DNA of 16,236 bases from JAJTHY01 sp964458795 (GCA_964458795.1 CAYWJW010000035.1:1-16236); one strand, 5' to 3'; positions 7,704 to 14,792 are shown, numbered from the stretch's first letter. The notes: a model not told the origin generated them from the letters alone. Translations and numbers: made by a program.

Positions 7704-8579
7704 TTAAATTATAGCCTGCAAGTTCCTGGCAATTACACCAGCTGCACTTACAATTTTAATCTTCTTACACTCAAGCACAAACAGCCTCGCGGCATTCGTA
7801 TCACTTAGCACCAAAGAATCAATAGGGCTAGCTTCTACTCTAGCTACTGATTCAGGGTTTAACGAATTGTGACTAACACAAGCCTCAATCCGCCCTGCTC
7901 CACTCTCTTTAAGAAATTCGGCAGCCTTACAAATAGTGCCCGCAGAGTCTACTATATCATCAATAATTATGCAATCTTTTCTATAAAATTCTTCCCGCAC
8001 CCCATCAATACTCACTTCATGACCACTATTCCTAGTTTTATTAAGAACAGCACATTCGTATCCCTTATCACGATAACTATCCACTCTACGCGCACTACCT
8101 TTATCAGGCGCCACCACAACAGCACCGTTTGCAATATGCTCACAAAATATATCGTAATGCGATATCTCATGGGAATTATTAACGTAGGGTATTACATCCT
8201 CTGCATGGACATCAACCAGCTGCACTCCGCTCAGCTCATAACTATTTATGATATCTAAAATCACCTTAAGCGCAGCTTTAGGACCTCTATCATGCGTATA
8301 TTGCCTTGCATATATCAAATATGGCAAGCATAGATAAATCTTTGATACCCCCATATCCTTCAATAAAGATAGATGTTGCAGAAGCTCCATGATTGTACGG
8401 TTAGAGTCTATGCTAAAGCCTATCATTACTATGCATTCCTTAGCCCCAAAGTTTGGTATAGAAACCTCTACTTCAGCATGGCTATATGTAGAGATACTAC
8501 TGGTGATCCTCTCATACCCATTTGCCAGGGCAATCGTATTTGCAAGAGCTTCAGCACTTGGATTGGTTACTATATACAT
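7704..8579 (-). CDS. prs: Ribose-phosphate pyrophosphokinase, divergent
   Basis: This matches PRPP synthase, which transfers pyrophosphate from ATP to ribose 5-phosphate for nucleotide, His and Trp synthesis. Recognisable motifs in order: HAEVEVSIP (for the usual DGEV), PYLIYARQ (for PYxxYARQDR), VDVHAEDV (for DLHAxQIQ), PDKGSARR and the PRPP-binding loop IIIDDIVDSAGT. The usual ARQDR continuation is replaced by ARQYTHDRG, and the Asp of the DGE motif is His/Ala here. At 291 aa it is shorter than the typical 310-320. ATG at 8579 is chosen; an in-frame TTG at 8594 adds five residues, and neither has a clear ribosome site. Upstream of rplY in an operon. Function as an active PRPP synthase is likely but the motif changes make it less certain than the family call; a divergent class (archaeal-like PDKG motif) is an alternative. 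Confidence 0.88.
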   Translation of the reverse strand: MYIVTNPSAEALANTIALANGYERITSSISTYSHAEVEVSIPNFGAKECIVMIGFSIDSNRTIMELLQHLSLLKDMGVSKIYLCLPYLIYARQYTHDRGPKAALKVILDIINSYELSGVQLVDVHAEDVIPYVNNSHEISHYDIFCEHIANGAVVVAPDKGSARRVDSYRDKGYECAVLNKTRNSGHEVSIDGVREEFYRKDCIIIDDIVDSAGTICKAAEFLKESGAGRIEACVSHNSLNPESVARVEASPIDSLVLSDTNAARLFVLECKKIKIVSAAGVIARNLQAII

Positions 8580-8684
8580 TTTATGAGCGACCAAGTTTTT
8601 GTGAATAGCTTAGAATATAATCTATTGAATCTCAACTGATTGTTATCCCTATTTGTCTTAAAGTTAATAAATCTAAAAATTTTC

Positions 8685-8714
8685 TTGGCCTAAGTGAGAC
8701 AACTGACATAAACT
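8685..8714 (+). promoter_or_regulatory. Possible ispDF operon promoter
   Basis: TTGGCC (8685-8690), an 18-base spacer and TAAACT (8709-8714) place a start near 8721, about 35 bases before the chosen ATG. The -10 box matches the one proposed for parC. The hexamers are only moderately close to consensus. Confidence 0.35.
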
Positions 8715-8755
8715 AATACCAATTCCAGTAAATAACTGCACAGATGATGGGTAGT

Positions 8756-9898
8756 ATGAGCACATATGCATTAATAGTTGCGGCAGGTTCTGGCTTTAGA
8801 GTAGGTGGCAACTCCCCAAAGCAATATCTAAAAATTGCTGGGCGCACAATTTTAGAGATTACTGCCCGCAAATTCCTGCAAAACCAGCATATAGACGGTG
8901 TTATGGTGGTTATAGCCAAAGAACATAAACATTTGTATGATGAAGCTTGCCGAAATTTAAATTTATTGCCATATGCATTAGGTGGTAATACTAGACAAAT
9001 ATCGGCAAAAAATGGTCTTGAAGCTTTGCGTAAATATAACCCTAGCAAAGTTCTGATACATGATGCTGCAAGACCTTTAGTACCAGATGAGTTAATTACT
9101 TCTGTTACTATTGCCTTGGATGAATTTGAAGCTGTTGACGTGCACACAACTGTTCCAGACACGATTAAAAGTCTGGCAGATATTGCAAAACCCATTGATC
9201 GAAACGATCTGTATCTAACTCAAACCCCTCAAGGCTTTAGGTTTGCACAAATCTTTTCTCTACATGAAAAATTTGCAAACCATGATTTCACGGACGATAT
9301 TAGACTAGCAATTGAAGGAAAGCTTAAGCTTGGGATGGTTGAGGGCAAGAGGAGCAATTTTAAAATAACAACTGATGAAGATCTTAACATGGCAGAAAAA
9401 CTACTTAGCTCGGAAGCTCAGATCCGTATAGGCAATGGCTTTGATGTGCATGAACTAATTGATGGCAAAGGAACCATCCCAATATGCGGTGTCCATATAC
9501 CCTCTCTAAAGCAAGTAGTCGCACATTCCGATGGGGATGTGGGACTACATGCATTAATGGATGCTATACTTGGAGCCCTTGCTTTGGGAGACATAGGAGT
9601 ACATTTTCCACCATCTGATACAAAATGGAAAGATGCTGATTCTAAGGACTTGTTACGCCATGTTAAAAATCTGATGCTCGAAAAAAACGCTGAAGTTTCA
9701 AATATAGATATAACCATACTATGCGAAACTCCTAAGATAAAACCACATAGAGAACAAATGGTTAAATGCATCGCTGAAATTCTTGAATTAAATGAAAATC
9801 AGGTTAGTGTTAAAGCAACCACTACCGAACAACTTGGATTTATAGGTAGACAGGAAGGCATTGCAGCACAGGCAGCATGCATTTTAAAACTATATTAG
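8756..9898 (+). CDS. ispDF: Bifunctional IspD/IspF: MEP cytidylyltransferase and MEcPP synthase
   Basis: One polypeptide carries two steps of the MEP isoprenoid pathway, the fused form usual in alphaproteobacteria. The IspD part (about 1-220) has AAGSGFRVGGNSPKQYL near residues 9-25 and HDAARP near 102-107. The IspF part (about 224-380) has GNGFDVH (Asp and His metal ligands), HSDGD followed by the third ligand in GLHA, and the C-terminal ATTTEQLGFIGRQEG signature. All key residues seen are intact, so both activities are expected. ATGs at 8744, 8747 and 8756 are in frame; 8756 is chosen because GGGT lies just upstream and the product then begins close to the usual ALIVAAG strand. First gene of ispDF-pgpA-cinA-doxX. 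Confidence 0.95.
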   Translation: MSTYALIVAAGSGFRVGGNSPKQYLKIAGRTILEITARKFLQNQHIDGVMVVIAKEHKHLYDEACRNLNLLPYALGGNTRQISAKNGLEALRKYNPSKVLIHDAARPLVPDELITSVTIALDEFEAVDVHTTVPDTIKSLADIAKPIDRNDLYLTQTPQGFRFAQIFSLHEKFANHDFTDDIRLAIEGKLKLGMVEGKRSNFKITTDEDLNMAEKLLSSEAQIRIGNGFDVHELIDGKGTIPICGVHIPSLKQVVAHSDGDVGLHALMDAILGALALGDIGVHFPPSDTKWKDADSKDLLRHVKNLMLEKNAEVSNIDITILCETPKIKPHREQMVKCIAEILELNENQVSVKATTTEQLGFIGRQEGIAAQAACILKLY

Positions 9899-9908
9899 GG
9901 TTAGGAGC

Positions 9909-10520
9909 GTGACATTAAAGAAACTAAAATATGTTCCAAAGTACGATTTGTCTAAGATATTTAATGCCAAGAATGCTAAGATAAATCCTCCACTGACCTG
10001 GTATACTATAATTGCAAATTGGTTTTATGTAGGAAGAATCCCTTTGATGCCTGGCACATTAGGAAGTCTGGCATCATTTCCCATTTATTATTTAATTACT
10101 AATACCGCTACCTCAAATGACAATGCTGTACATATGTTCTGGGCTTGGTTCATACTGCTTTTTTTTATTGGCTGGTATGCAATATTCAAATTCGAAGAAA
10201 ACACAGCAACTCATGATCATAAATCTGTCGTGATTGACGAAGTATTAGGCATGTTATTGGTATTCTGCTTATGTTTTCCTCAAGCATATTCACTATCTAA
10301 AATATTATATAAATTTATTGATATCAAACCCATGTACCTGTGCTTCCTTATAGTATTTGTAGTATTCAGATACTTTGATATAAGCAAACCTTTTTTCATT
10401 AGTTATATTGATAAACACATGAGAAGCTCTCTATCAGTTATATTAGACGATTTAGCAGCCGCTATACTATCGGCCCTAATTATATTTATTGCAAGCGGTA
10501 TACTTGGTAGGTTTTTTTAG
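9909..10520 (+). CDS. pgpA: Phosphatidylglycerophosphatase A
   Basis: PgpA removes the phosphate from phosphatidylglycerophosphate at the inner membrane to give phosphatidylglycerol. The 203-aa protein shows the family blocks GRIPLMPGTLGSLASFP (42-58), DHKSVVIDEVLGM (103-115), FRYFDISKP (153-161) and ILDDLAAAILSA (178-189), with about four to five hydrophobic segments. About 30 hydrophilic residues precede the conserved part, longer than usual. The start is GTG at 9909; an upstream in-frame stop at 9885 leaves no other conventional start, although GGAG at 9904-9907 is unusually close to it. Ten bases after ispDF and directly abutting cinA. Confidence 0.92.
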   Translation: MTLKKLKYVPKYDLSKIFNAKNAKINPPLTWYTIIANWFYVGRIPLMPGTLGSLASFPIYYLITNTATSNDNAVHMFWAWFILLFFIGWYAIFKFEENTATHDHKSVVIDEVLGMLLVFCLCFPQAYSLSKILYKFIDIKPMYLCFLIVFVVFRYFDISKPFFISYIDKHMRSSLSVILDDLAAAILSALIIFIASGILGRFF

Positions 10521-10997
10521 ATGATTCAAATCTCACAAAAATTGATAGATCTATGCATTGCCAAGAGTATAAAAATTACCGTTGCAGAGTCTTGTACTGG
10601 TGGCATTATATCGTCTGCAATAACTTCTATATCAGGCAGCTCTAAGGTTTTTGATTGTGGATTCATCACTTATTCAAATGAATCCAAGATAGATCTCTTA
10701 AGCATTCAAACTGAAATGCTTAGAGAACATGGGGCGGTAAGCCTTGTTATAGCCTCCGAAATGGCAATCGGCGCAATTAAACATTCTCATGCTGATATAG
10801 CCCTAGCCACAACTGGTATCGCTGGCCCAAACAGCGATGGCAGCAATAAACCTGTTGGCCTTGTTTACTTCGCTATTCTATCAAAAGGTAAAGTAAAATG
10901 TATGGAAAAATACTTTGAGGGGAATAGGCAACAAATTAGAGAACTCGCAAGCACCTTTGGAATAGAACTACTTTTAGACGCAGCAACTTCATTTTAG
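10521..10997 (+). CDS. CinA C-terminal-domain protein, NMN amidohydrolase (PncC type)
   Basis: The 158-aa protein corresponds to the stand-alone C-terminal domain of CinA, which deamidates nicotinamide mononucleotide to nicotinic acid mononucleotide in NAD recycling. Visible motifs: VAESCTGG (21-28), GFITYSNESK, REHGAVS, TTGIAGPNSDGSNKPVG and the basic EGNRQQIRE region. The N-terminal molybdopterin-like domain of full-length CinA is absent, as is usual in alphaproteobacteria. The ATG directly follows the pgpA stop with no spacer, implying translational coupling. Family call is firm; the enzymatic role comes from family knowledge. Confidence 0.93.
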   Translation: MIQISQKLIDLCIAKSIKITVAESCTGGIISSAITSISGSSKVFDCGFITYSNESKIDLLSIQTEMLREHGAVSLVIASEMAIGAIKHSHADIALATTGIAGPNSDGSNKPVGLVYFAILSKGKVKCMEKYFEGNRQQIRELASTFGIELLLDAATSF

Positions 10998-11007
10998 GAA
11001 ATATTAT

Positions 11008-11472
11008 ATGTGTAACTTAATCAAAAAATACTTCATTACAACAGATATAATAAAATGTTACTTATCTCCTATATTTGCACTGGTTCTTAGGGCAATAATA
11101 TTTAGAGACTTTTTTACCTCTGGCTGGCTTAAGATGGGTTATATAATGAATGATCAATGGGACACGGTCCTATATTTATTTTCTGATGAATATAAAGTCC
11201 CGTTCTTATCTCCTGAAGCAGCTGCAGTATTTGGCACATTCAACGAACTCACCTTCCCTGTTTTAATATTAGTAGGATTAGCTACAAGACTTTCCGGAGC
11301 AGTGATTTTATTCATGTCTATTTTAATAGAACTAACTTTCATGCAATCTCCAATTCACATTATTTGGATGATATCAGCAAGCTACTTAATATTATATGGA
11401 CCTGGCGTGTTATCAATAGATTACTTCATAGCGAAGAAGTACAAGATGAAAAATATAGCTAAGTCGGTATAA
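11008..11472 (+). CDS. DoxX family membrane protein
   Basis: The 154-aa protein has four hydrophobic segments (about 19-35, 80-96, 97-113, 117-135) arranged as in DoxX/DoxD-like proteins: an N-terminal LxLRxxIFRDFFTSGWLK helix, the NELTFPVLILVGLATRLSG pair in the middle, and the closing YGPGVLSIDYF region. DoxX proteins are inner-membrane proteins linked to redox or respiratory functions, with no well-settled biochemical role. AGGAA lies about seven bases before the ATG, ten bases after the cinA stop, making it the probable last gene of the ispDF operon. It converges on the minus-strand gene at 11500. Confidence 0.88.
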   Translation: MCNLIKKYFITTDIIKCYLSPIFALVLRAIIFRDFFTSGWLKMGYIMNDQWDTVLYLFSDEYKVPFLSPEAAAVFGTFNELTFPVLILVGLATRLSGAVILFMSILIELTFMQSPIHIIWMISASYLILYGPGVLSIDYFIAKKYKMKNIAKSV

Positions 11473-11479
11473 TACTAGG

Positions 11480-11495
11480 AAGATAGTAATATCTT
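11480..11495. terminator. Possible bidirectional terminator hairpin
   Basis: AAGATA and TATCTT pair around the loop GTAA in the 27-base gap between two convergent genes, followed by TTAGATTTATT on the plus strand. The position suits a terminator, but the stem is short and AT-rich. Confidence 0.35.
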
Positions 11496-11499
11496 AGAT

Positions 11500-11868
11500 T
11501 TATTGAACAATAAAATACTTAAGAAGCAGAGCTATAAGGCCAGTAATTGTTCCTACAGAAGTTATGGCAACACCTATAAACCATTTAAGCATCTCATTTC
11601 TGGAATCTTTAATTTCTCCACGTACGTTTGCAATCTCCCCACGTACTCTTTCAATCTCAATAGAAATTTTACTTTCTAGCTTATTCTCCAACTCTCTGAT
11701 ACTAGATTTTATTTCTCCAATATCAGCTTTGGTAGCGAGGTTATTCAGGTCATAATCTCGGCTTTCTGCCAGAGTGCTAACTATAAGCTCAGCCTGCTTT
11801 TCTTTAAACCCGCCTTCTATAAAGCGCTTAACAATTGCATATGTATCAAAAGAGTGGAGTATACTCAT
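11500..11868 (-). CDS. DUF1640-like coiled-coil protein with C-terminal membrane anchor
   Basis: The 122-aa protein starts with SFDTYAIVKRFIEGGFKEKQAE, continues into a helical stretch with LATKADIGEIKSSIRELENKLE (about 45-65) and a heptad-like coiled coil to about residue 92, and ends in one membrane segment (about 94-118). This layout is typical of the DUF1640 group, small proteins abundant in alphaproteobacteria including Rickettsiales and distantly related to mitochondrial MCU-regulator coiled-coil proteins. The sequence RVRGEIANVRGEI shows an internal seven-residue repeat. Function is not known. It has its own consensus promoter at 11895-11923 and appears to be a single-gene unit. Confidence 0.85.
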   Translation of the reverse strand: MSILHSFDTYAIVKRFIEGGFKEKQAELIVSTLAESRDYDLNNLATKADIGEIKSSIRELENKLESKISIEIERVRGEIANVRGEIKDSRNEMLKWFIGVAITSVGTITGLIALLLKYFIVQ

Positions 11869-11894
11869 AGCATATTAACAAGTTCATAGAAGGT

Positions 11895-11923
11895 AGTATA
11901 TATGCTATTTATTAACCTGTCAA
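11895..11923 (-). promoter_or_regulatory. Sigma70 promoter for the DUF1640-like gene
   Basis: On the minus strand TTGACA (11923-11918), a spacer of exactly 17 bases and TATACT (11900-11895) form a near-consensus promoter. Transcription would begin near 11888, about 20 bases before the ATG. It shows that TATACT serves as a credible -10 box in this genome. Confidence 0.75.
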
Positions 11924-11948
11924 AAGCTTCATAGATATTATGACTTAA

Positions 11949-12911
11949 TTACCCCCAAAAATCCCGCACCCTAGCTATTATCTCACTGGGCTCTGTGAGT
12001 TGATTCACCTGGGCTCGGAATTCGCTGGAATGCTTCATGCTAGAGCTATACCAGCCTAGATGCTTGCGAGACATCATAACTCCAGTACGCGTACCATAGT
12101 AACTTAGCATATCTTCGAAATGTTCTAATATAACCGCCAATTTCTCTTCATGACTTGGGTCAGCAAGCCGCTCACCTGTTATAAGGTAATGCGATATTTG
12201 GTTAATAAGCCAAGGTTTGCCGTAAGCACCACGACCTATCATCACTCCATCTGCCCCAGATAAGCTCAATGCAGCTTCTACATCCTCTATGCTTTTGATA
12301 TCTCCATTTACTATCACTGGGATCTTCACCGCATCTTTAACTTTACGCACAAATTCCCAATCAGCATTCCCACTATAAAACTGACAGCGAGTACGACCAT
12401 GAATTGTTATCATTTTAATACCCACATCTTCAGCAATTTTGGCAAGCTTTGGAGCATTAAGGCTACCTTCATCCCATCCCATGCGCATCTTGAGGGTAAC
12501 CGGGATATTTACTGCGGAGGGAGTTGCTTTAAGAATTTTTGCAGCAGTTGGCTCATCTCGCATTAAATGCGACCCCGAGTAACTATTCACGATCTTCTTT
12601 GCGGGGCAGCCAAAATTGATGTCAATCATTTTAGCTCCTAAATCTTCATTAAGCTTGGCAGCTTCAGCCATACTTTCTGCATCGCAGCCAGCAAGCTGTA
12701 CGCTGGTTAAGCCACCTTCATGATCGAAGGAACATTTTTGCATTGATTGTCTGGTTTGTATTATCATAGAACGGCTTGCTACCATCTCTGTAACCAGAAG
12801 TGGAGCGCCAAATTTACGGGTCATTTTGCGGAATGGTTTATCTGTCACCCCTGACATAGGAGCAAGAATTACCGGTGCGCTCAGTGTGTGATTCCCAATT
12901 ACTATAGACAT
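11949..12911 (-). CDS. dus: tRNA-dihydrouridine synthase (DusB/NifR3 type)
   Basis: Dus enzymes reduce uridine to dihydrouridine in tRNA using FMN and NADPH. The 320-aa protein has the TIM-barrel opening APMSGVTDKPFR (17-28), INFGCPAKK with the catalytic Cys at 102, LKMRMGWD, HGRTRCQFYSGNADW, VIVNGDI and the FMN-phosphate stretch GADGVMIGRGAYGKPWL. The HGRTR and C-terminal features place it nearest DusB/NifR3. The residues after GCPAKK (IVNSYSGSHLM) differ from the more usual GxxAGSALM only moderately. A promoter is proposed at 12940-12968. No strong ribosome site is visible, so the transcript may have a short, weakly marked leader. Confidence 0.94.
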   Translation of the reverse strand: MSIVIGNHTLSAPVILAPMSGVTDKPFRKMTRKFGAPLLVTEMVASRSMIIQTRQSMQKCSFDHEGGLTSVQLAGCDAESMAEAAKLNEDLGAKMIDINFGCPAKKIVNSYSGSHLMRDEPTAAKILKATPSAVNIPVTLKMRMGWDEGSLNAPKLAKIAEDVGIKMITIHGRTRCQFYSGNADWEFVRKVKDAVKIPVIVNGDIKSIEDVEAALSLSGADGVMIGRGAYGKPWLINQISHYLITGERLADPSHEEKLAVILEHFEDMLSYYGTRTGVMMSRKHLGWYSSSMKHSSEFRAQVNQLTEPSEIIARVRDFWG

Positions 12912-12939
12912 AAACTAAAGACAGGCCAAATTTATGACC

Positions 12940-12968
12940 ATTCTAGTCTATATTAAAAATTATATCAA
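12940..12968 (-). promoter_or_regulatory. Promoter for dus
   Basis: Minus-strand TTGATA (12968-12963), a 17-base spacer and TAGAAT (12945-12940) match sigma70 well. The start would be near 12933, about 22 bases before the dus ATG. Confidence 0.6.
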
Positions 12969-12975
12969 GATTAGC

Positions 12976-13004
12976 TTGCACTTCGCCTTGCCATTGCATA
13001 GAGT
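12976..13004 (+). promoter_or_regulatory. Possible promoter for the pagL-like gene
   Basis: TTGCAC (12976-12981), a 17-base spacer and TAGAGT (12999-13004) point to a start near 13011, about 27 bases before the ATG. It is back to back with the dus promoter, so the two could share control. Confidence 0.45.
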
Positions 13005-13037
13005 CTGTCTAATCAATTTTAAAGCAGAAATTTTTTA

Positions 13038-13523
13038 ATGTACAGAATTCTAGCCGCATTTTTAATATCTATGTTATGTTCATCAGCTCTTGCAAAGACG
13101 GATGTATCCTACATCACTGCATATGGCGGTTTGTTCGACATGCAAAGGGATACTAAAACAGGACTAGGCGGCCTTGAACTAAGATTTAATCAAGTGCATG
13201 ATATCTTCGTCCCAAAGCTCGGAGGCTTTGTAGCCGGCAAAGGCTCGACCTATTTTTATGCTGGCTTTAACCTAGAGCTCCCTATTTATGAAGATTGTTT
13301 ATACCTGATCCCAGGTTTTGCAGTTGGCGGATATTCCAAAAACAAAGGCAAGAATCTAGGTGGACCTCTTGAGTTCCATTCATCGATTGAGCTAAATTAC
13401 AAGTTAGAGAATTGCCACAGGATAGGTGTTTCATTTGGGCACATCTCAAATGCCAGTATATATGATAAGAACCCTGGCGAAGAAGACCTTTTGCTTACTT
13501 ACAGTGTGCCGTTTTGTTTTTAG
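13038..13523 (+). CDS. PagL-like lipid A 3-O-deacylase, outer membrane
   Basis: PagL-type enzymes sit in the outer membrane as eight-stranded barrels and remove the 3-O acyl chain of lipid A. The 161-aa product has a signal peptide (1-19, ending SSALA), a barrel-like alternating pattern, and the family signature LEFHSSIELNYKL (111-123) plus RIGVSFGHISNASIYDKNPG (128-147). His135 and Ser137 fit the catalytic pair, and Glu149 lies 12 residues after the serine, the spacing of the Pseudomonas aeruginosa PagL triad. The terminal Phe suits barrel assembly. Divergent from dus with its own likely promoter. Family call is good; presence of a full lipid A substrate in this organism is an inference from it. 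Confidence 0.88.
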   Translation: MYRILAAFLISMLCSSALAKTDVSYITAYGGLFDMQRDTKTGLGGLELRFNQVHDIFVPKLGGFVAGKGSTYFYAGFNLELPIYEDCLYLIPGFAVGGYSKNKGKNLGGPLEFHSSIELNYKLENCHRIGVSFGHISNASIYDKNPGEEDLLLTYSVPFCF

Positions 13524-13632
13524 TGCCTTCTAGTAAGCGATAATAACTACATATAAGTACAGTTTTATACTTGAATAGGACATTGAATAATGTAAAGTAA
13601 TTTTCATAAATCTTATTTAGGTTATATTCCCC

Positions 13633-14457
13633 ATGGCACATCCAATTCTTAGTTCCGTTGCAAACTTCATAGTAGGCACTCAACCATCTCATATAGTAAG
13701 GCACTATCAACGCTACTTAGGCGAAAGATCGCTTGCATATCCAATATATGCATCTCTCGCAGCTTATTTTGCCTACAGATTATGGCAAGTTTGGAGCTAT
13801 GACCCAAATGCAGTGGTTTCTCCAGAGTATGAAGGGCAACACGTTAGAGGAGGGCAACATCAAAGAAGTTATGACACTGCTACATCTGCTAACAATCACA
13901 CTCTATATAACAATACGGGTACAGATAATTTTGTAGGGAGGGACAAAAATGAATATGCTAACAACAGTCAATGCGAAGAGTCGTTTAAGGCATTATGGAA
14001 TCAAGTTGATACTAAGAATGAAGAAATAGAAGAGTTACGTGAGAGGATAACAGCACTAGAGAAGGGTAGGCAGCATACTGGCACCTCACATACAACAAGA
14101 AGAGAAAGAGGATATTCGGACATAGAGCGAGAAAAGACTAATAGAACCAGATACTATGCAGCATTGACCGTTAATTCGCTAGCAGTATTATTTGCAGCTA
14201 ATTGGTCTTTTGCACCGCTTTGGAAATCTGCGCACTTTATTACTATTCTTGGTGTATTAGGTGGTGAGTTCACTTACTACTTAAGCCCAGCTAATGAAAA
14301 ATACAGAGCCAAATGCCAATTTGACCGTGTTGATGGAAATTTACAAAAATTCTGTGTTGCTCTATTGCATAGCCCATTTGTTCACAGTCTCGACCAGATG
14401 ATAGGCGATAAGCTAGGAAATTTTGCTAGAATTGAAACCGACTATAGTAGACAGTAG
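13633..14457 (+). CDS. Hypothetical membrane protein with central coiled coil
   Basis: I do not recognise a family for this 274-aa protein. Visible layout: N-terminal amphipathic stretch, first hydrophobic segment rich in Tyr/Ala (about 34-52), a polar Asn/Thr/Gly-rich linker (60-113), a predicted coiled coil with KNEEIEELRERITALEKG (about 128-145), an Arg-rich basic stretch (155-173), two further hydrophobic segments (about 174-191 and 199-217) and a soluble C-terminal part. The two hydrophobic segments separated by a polar coil suggest an inner-membrane protein or one targeted to host membranes. The ATG at 13633 lacks a good ribosome site; AGG lies about 12 bases upstream. Its 3' side carries the palindrome and copy 4 of the conserved element, as do the ankyrin-like genes. 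Confidence 0.75.
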   Translation: MAHPILSSVANFIVGTQPSHIVRHYQRYLGERSLAYPIYASLAAYFAYRLWQVWSYDPNAVVSPEYEGQHVRGGQHQRSYDTATSANNHTLYNNTGTDNFVGRDKNEYANNSQCEESFKALWNQVDTKNEEIEELRERITALEKGRQHTGTSHTTRRERGYSDIEREKTNRTRYYAALTVNSLAVLFAANWSFAPLWKSAHFITILGVLGGEFTYYLSPANEKYRAKCQFDRVDGNLQKFCVALLHSPFVHSLDQMIGDKLGNFARIETDYSRQ

Positions 14458-14490
14458 GTATACAACCGGTTTGCGAGCGCAAGGATTGGC

Positions 14491-14522
14491 CCTAGGAAAA
14501 TATCTTAAAATATTTTCCTAGG
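14491..14522. terminator. Perfect 13-bp-arm palindrome with 6-base loop (candidate terminator or binding site)
   Basis: CCTAGGAAAATAT and ATATTTTCCTAGG pair completely around CTTAAA, 33 bases past the stop of the hypothetical membrane protein gene. There is no immediate T-run, though six T occur at 14538-14543. The right arm contains the AAATATTTT box of conserved element copy 4, so this may instead be a protein-binding site. Confidence 0.5.
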
Positions 14523-14555
14523 GGACTTCCATAGGACTTTTTTATGGGGTATACT
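14508..14555 (+). promoter_or_regulatory. Conserved intergenic element, copy 4 (plus strand)
   Basis: AAATATTTT (14508-14516), six bases, GGACTTCCATAG (14523-14534), fifteen bases, TATACT (14550-14555). Same order and spacing as the three minus-strand copies although no ankyrin-like gene is adjacent. As in the others, it follows the stop codon of the upstream gene in the sense direction. It would start transcription near 14562 toward parC, about 230 bases before the parC start. Confidence 0.6.
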
Positions 14556-14734
14556 GTTAAATGCAAGATAAGAGAGGTGTGGTTGGATCTAAAAACCCCT
14601 AACGAGATCCCTACGAAATTAAGTTGTGAAGAGAATACCAACAAATATCTGACTTATGTCATACCGGAGTTGATCCCACTAGTGTCCGGAATAAATTCAG
14701 TATGCCAACTATTGAGTTTAATGAAACAGCCCTA

Positions 14735-14763
14735 TTGTCATTAAGCAACTCTCGGGATAAACT
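14735..14763 (+). promoter_or_regulatory. Promoter proximal to parC
   Basis: TTGTCA (14735-14740), a spacer of exactly 17 bases and TAAACT (14758-14763) give a start near 14770 and a leader of about 23 bases. This makes parC independent of conserved element copy 4, at least in part. Confidence 0.5.
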
Positions 14764-14792
14764 GTGTCAAAATGATCTTTTATAAATAACTT

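Larger units (their letters stand above)
14458..14792 (+). other. 335-base gap: hairpins, conserved element, weak small reading frame, parC promoter
   Basis: The gap holds a small dyad TTGC-GAGC-GCAA (14471-14482), the palindrome and element described separately, and the proposed parC promoter. An open frame runs 14544-14744 (66 codons), but its ATG lies upstream of the -10-like TATACT and would not be in a transcript from that site; a GTG at 14577 or a TTG at 14583, the latter after GAGAGG, could give about 53-55 residues. The peptide resembles nothing I know. A short leader RNA or small RNA from 14562 onward is equally possible. Confidence 0.4.

Noticed and set aside
8595..8684. Promoter for prs on the minus strand
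   Set aside because: TATATT and TTGAGA occur but not at a workable spacing; I could not support a specific site.
8713..9195. Minus-strand open frame of 160 codons
   Set aside because: It lies antisense to ispDF, whose IspD motifs are unambiguous.
13495..13710. Minus-strand open frame of 71 codons in the gap between the pagL-like and hypothetical membrane genes
   Set aside because: It overlaps the ends of both flanking plus-strand genes, has no supporting ribosome site and no recognisable product.
14544..14744. 66-codon frame starting at the ATG at 14544 as a real gene
   Set aside because: The ATG precedes the likely transcription start of element copy 4 and has no ribosome site; only a shorter TTG- or GTG-started version remains possible, and that is weak.
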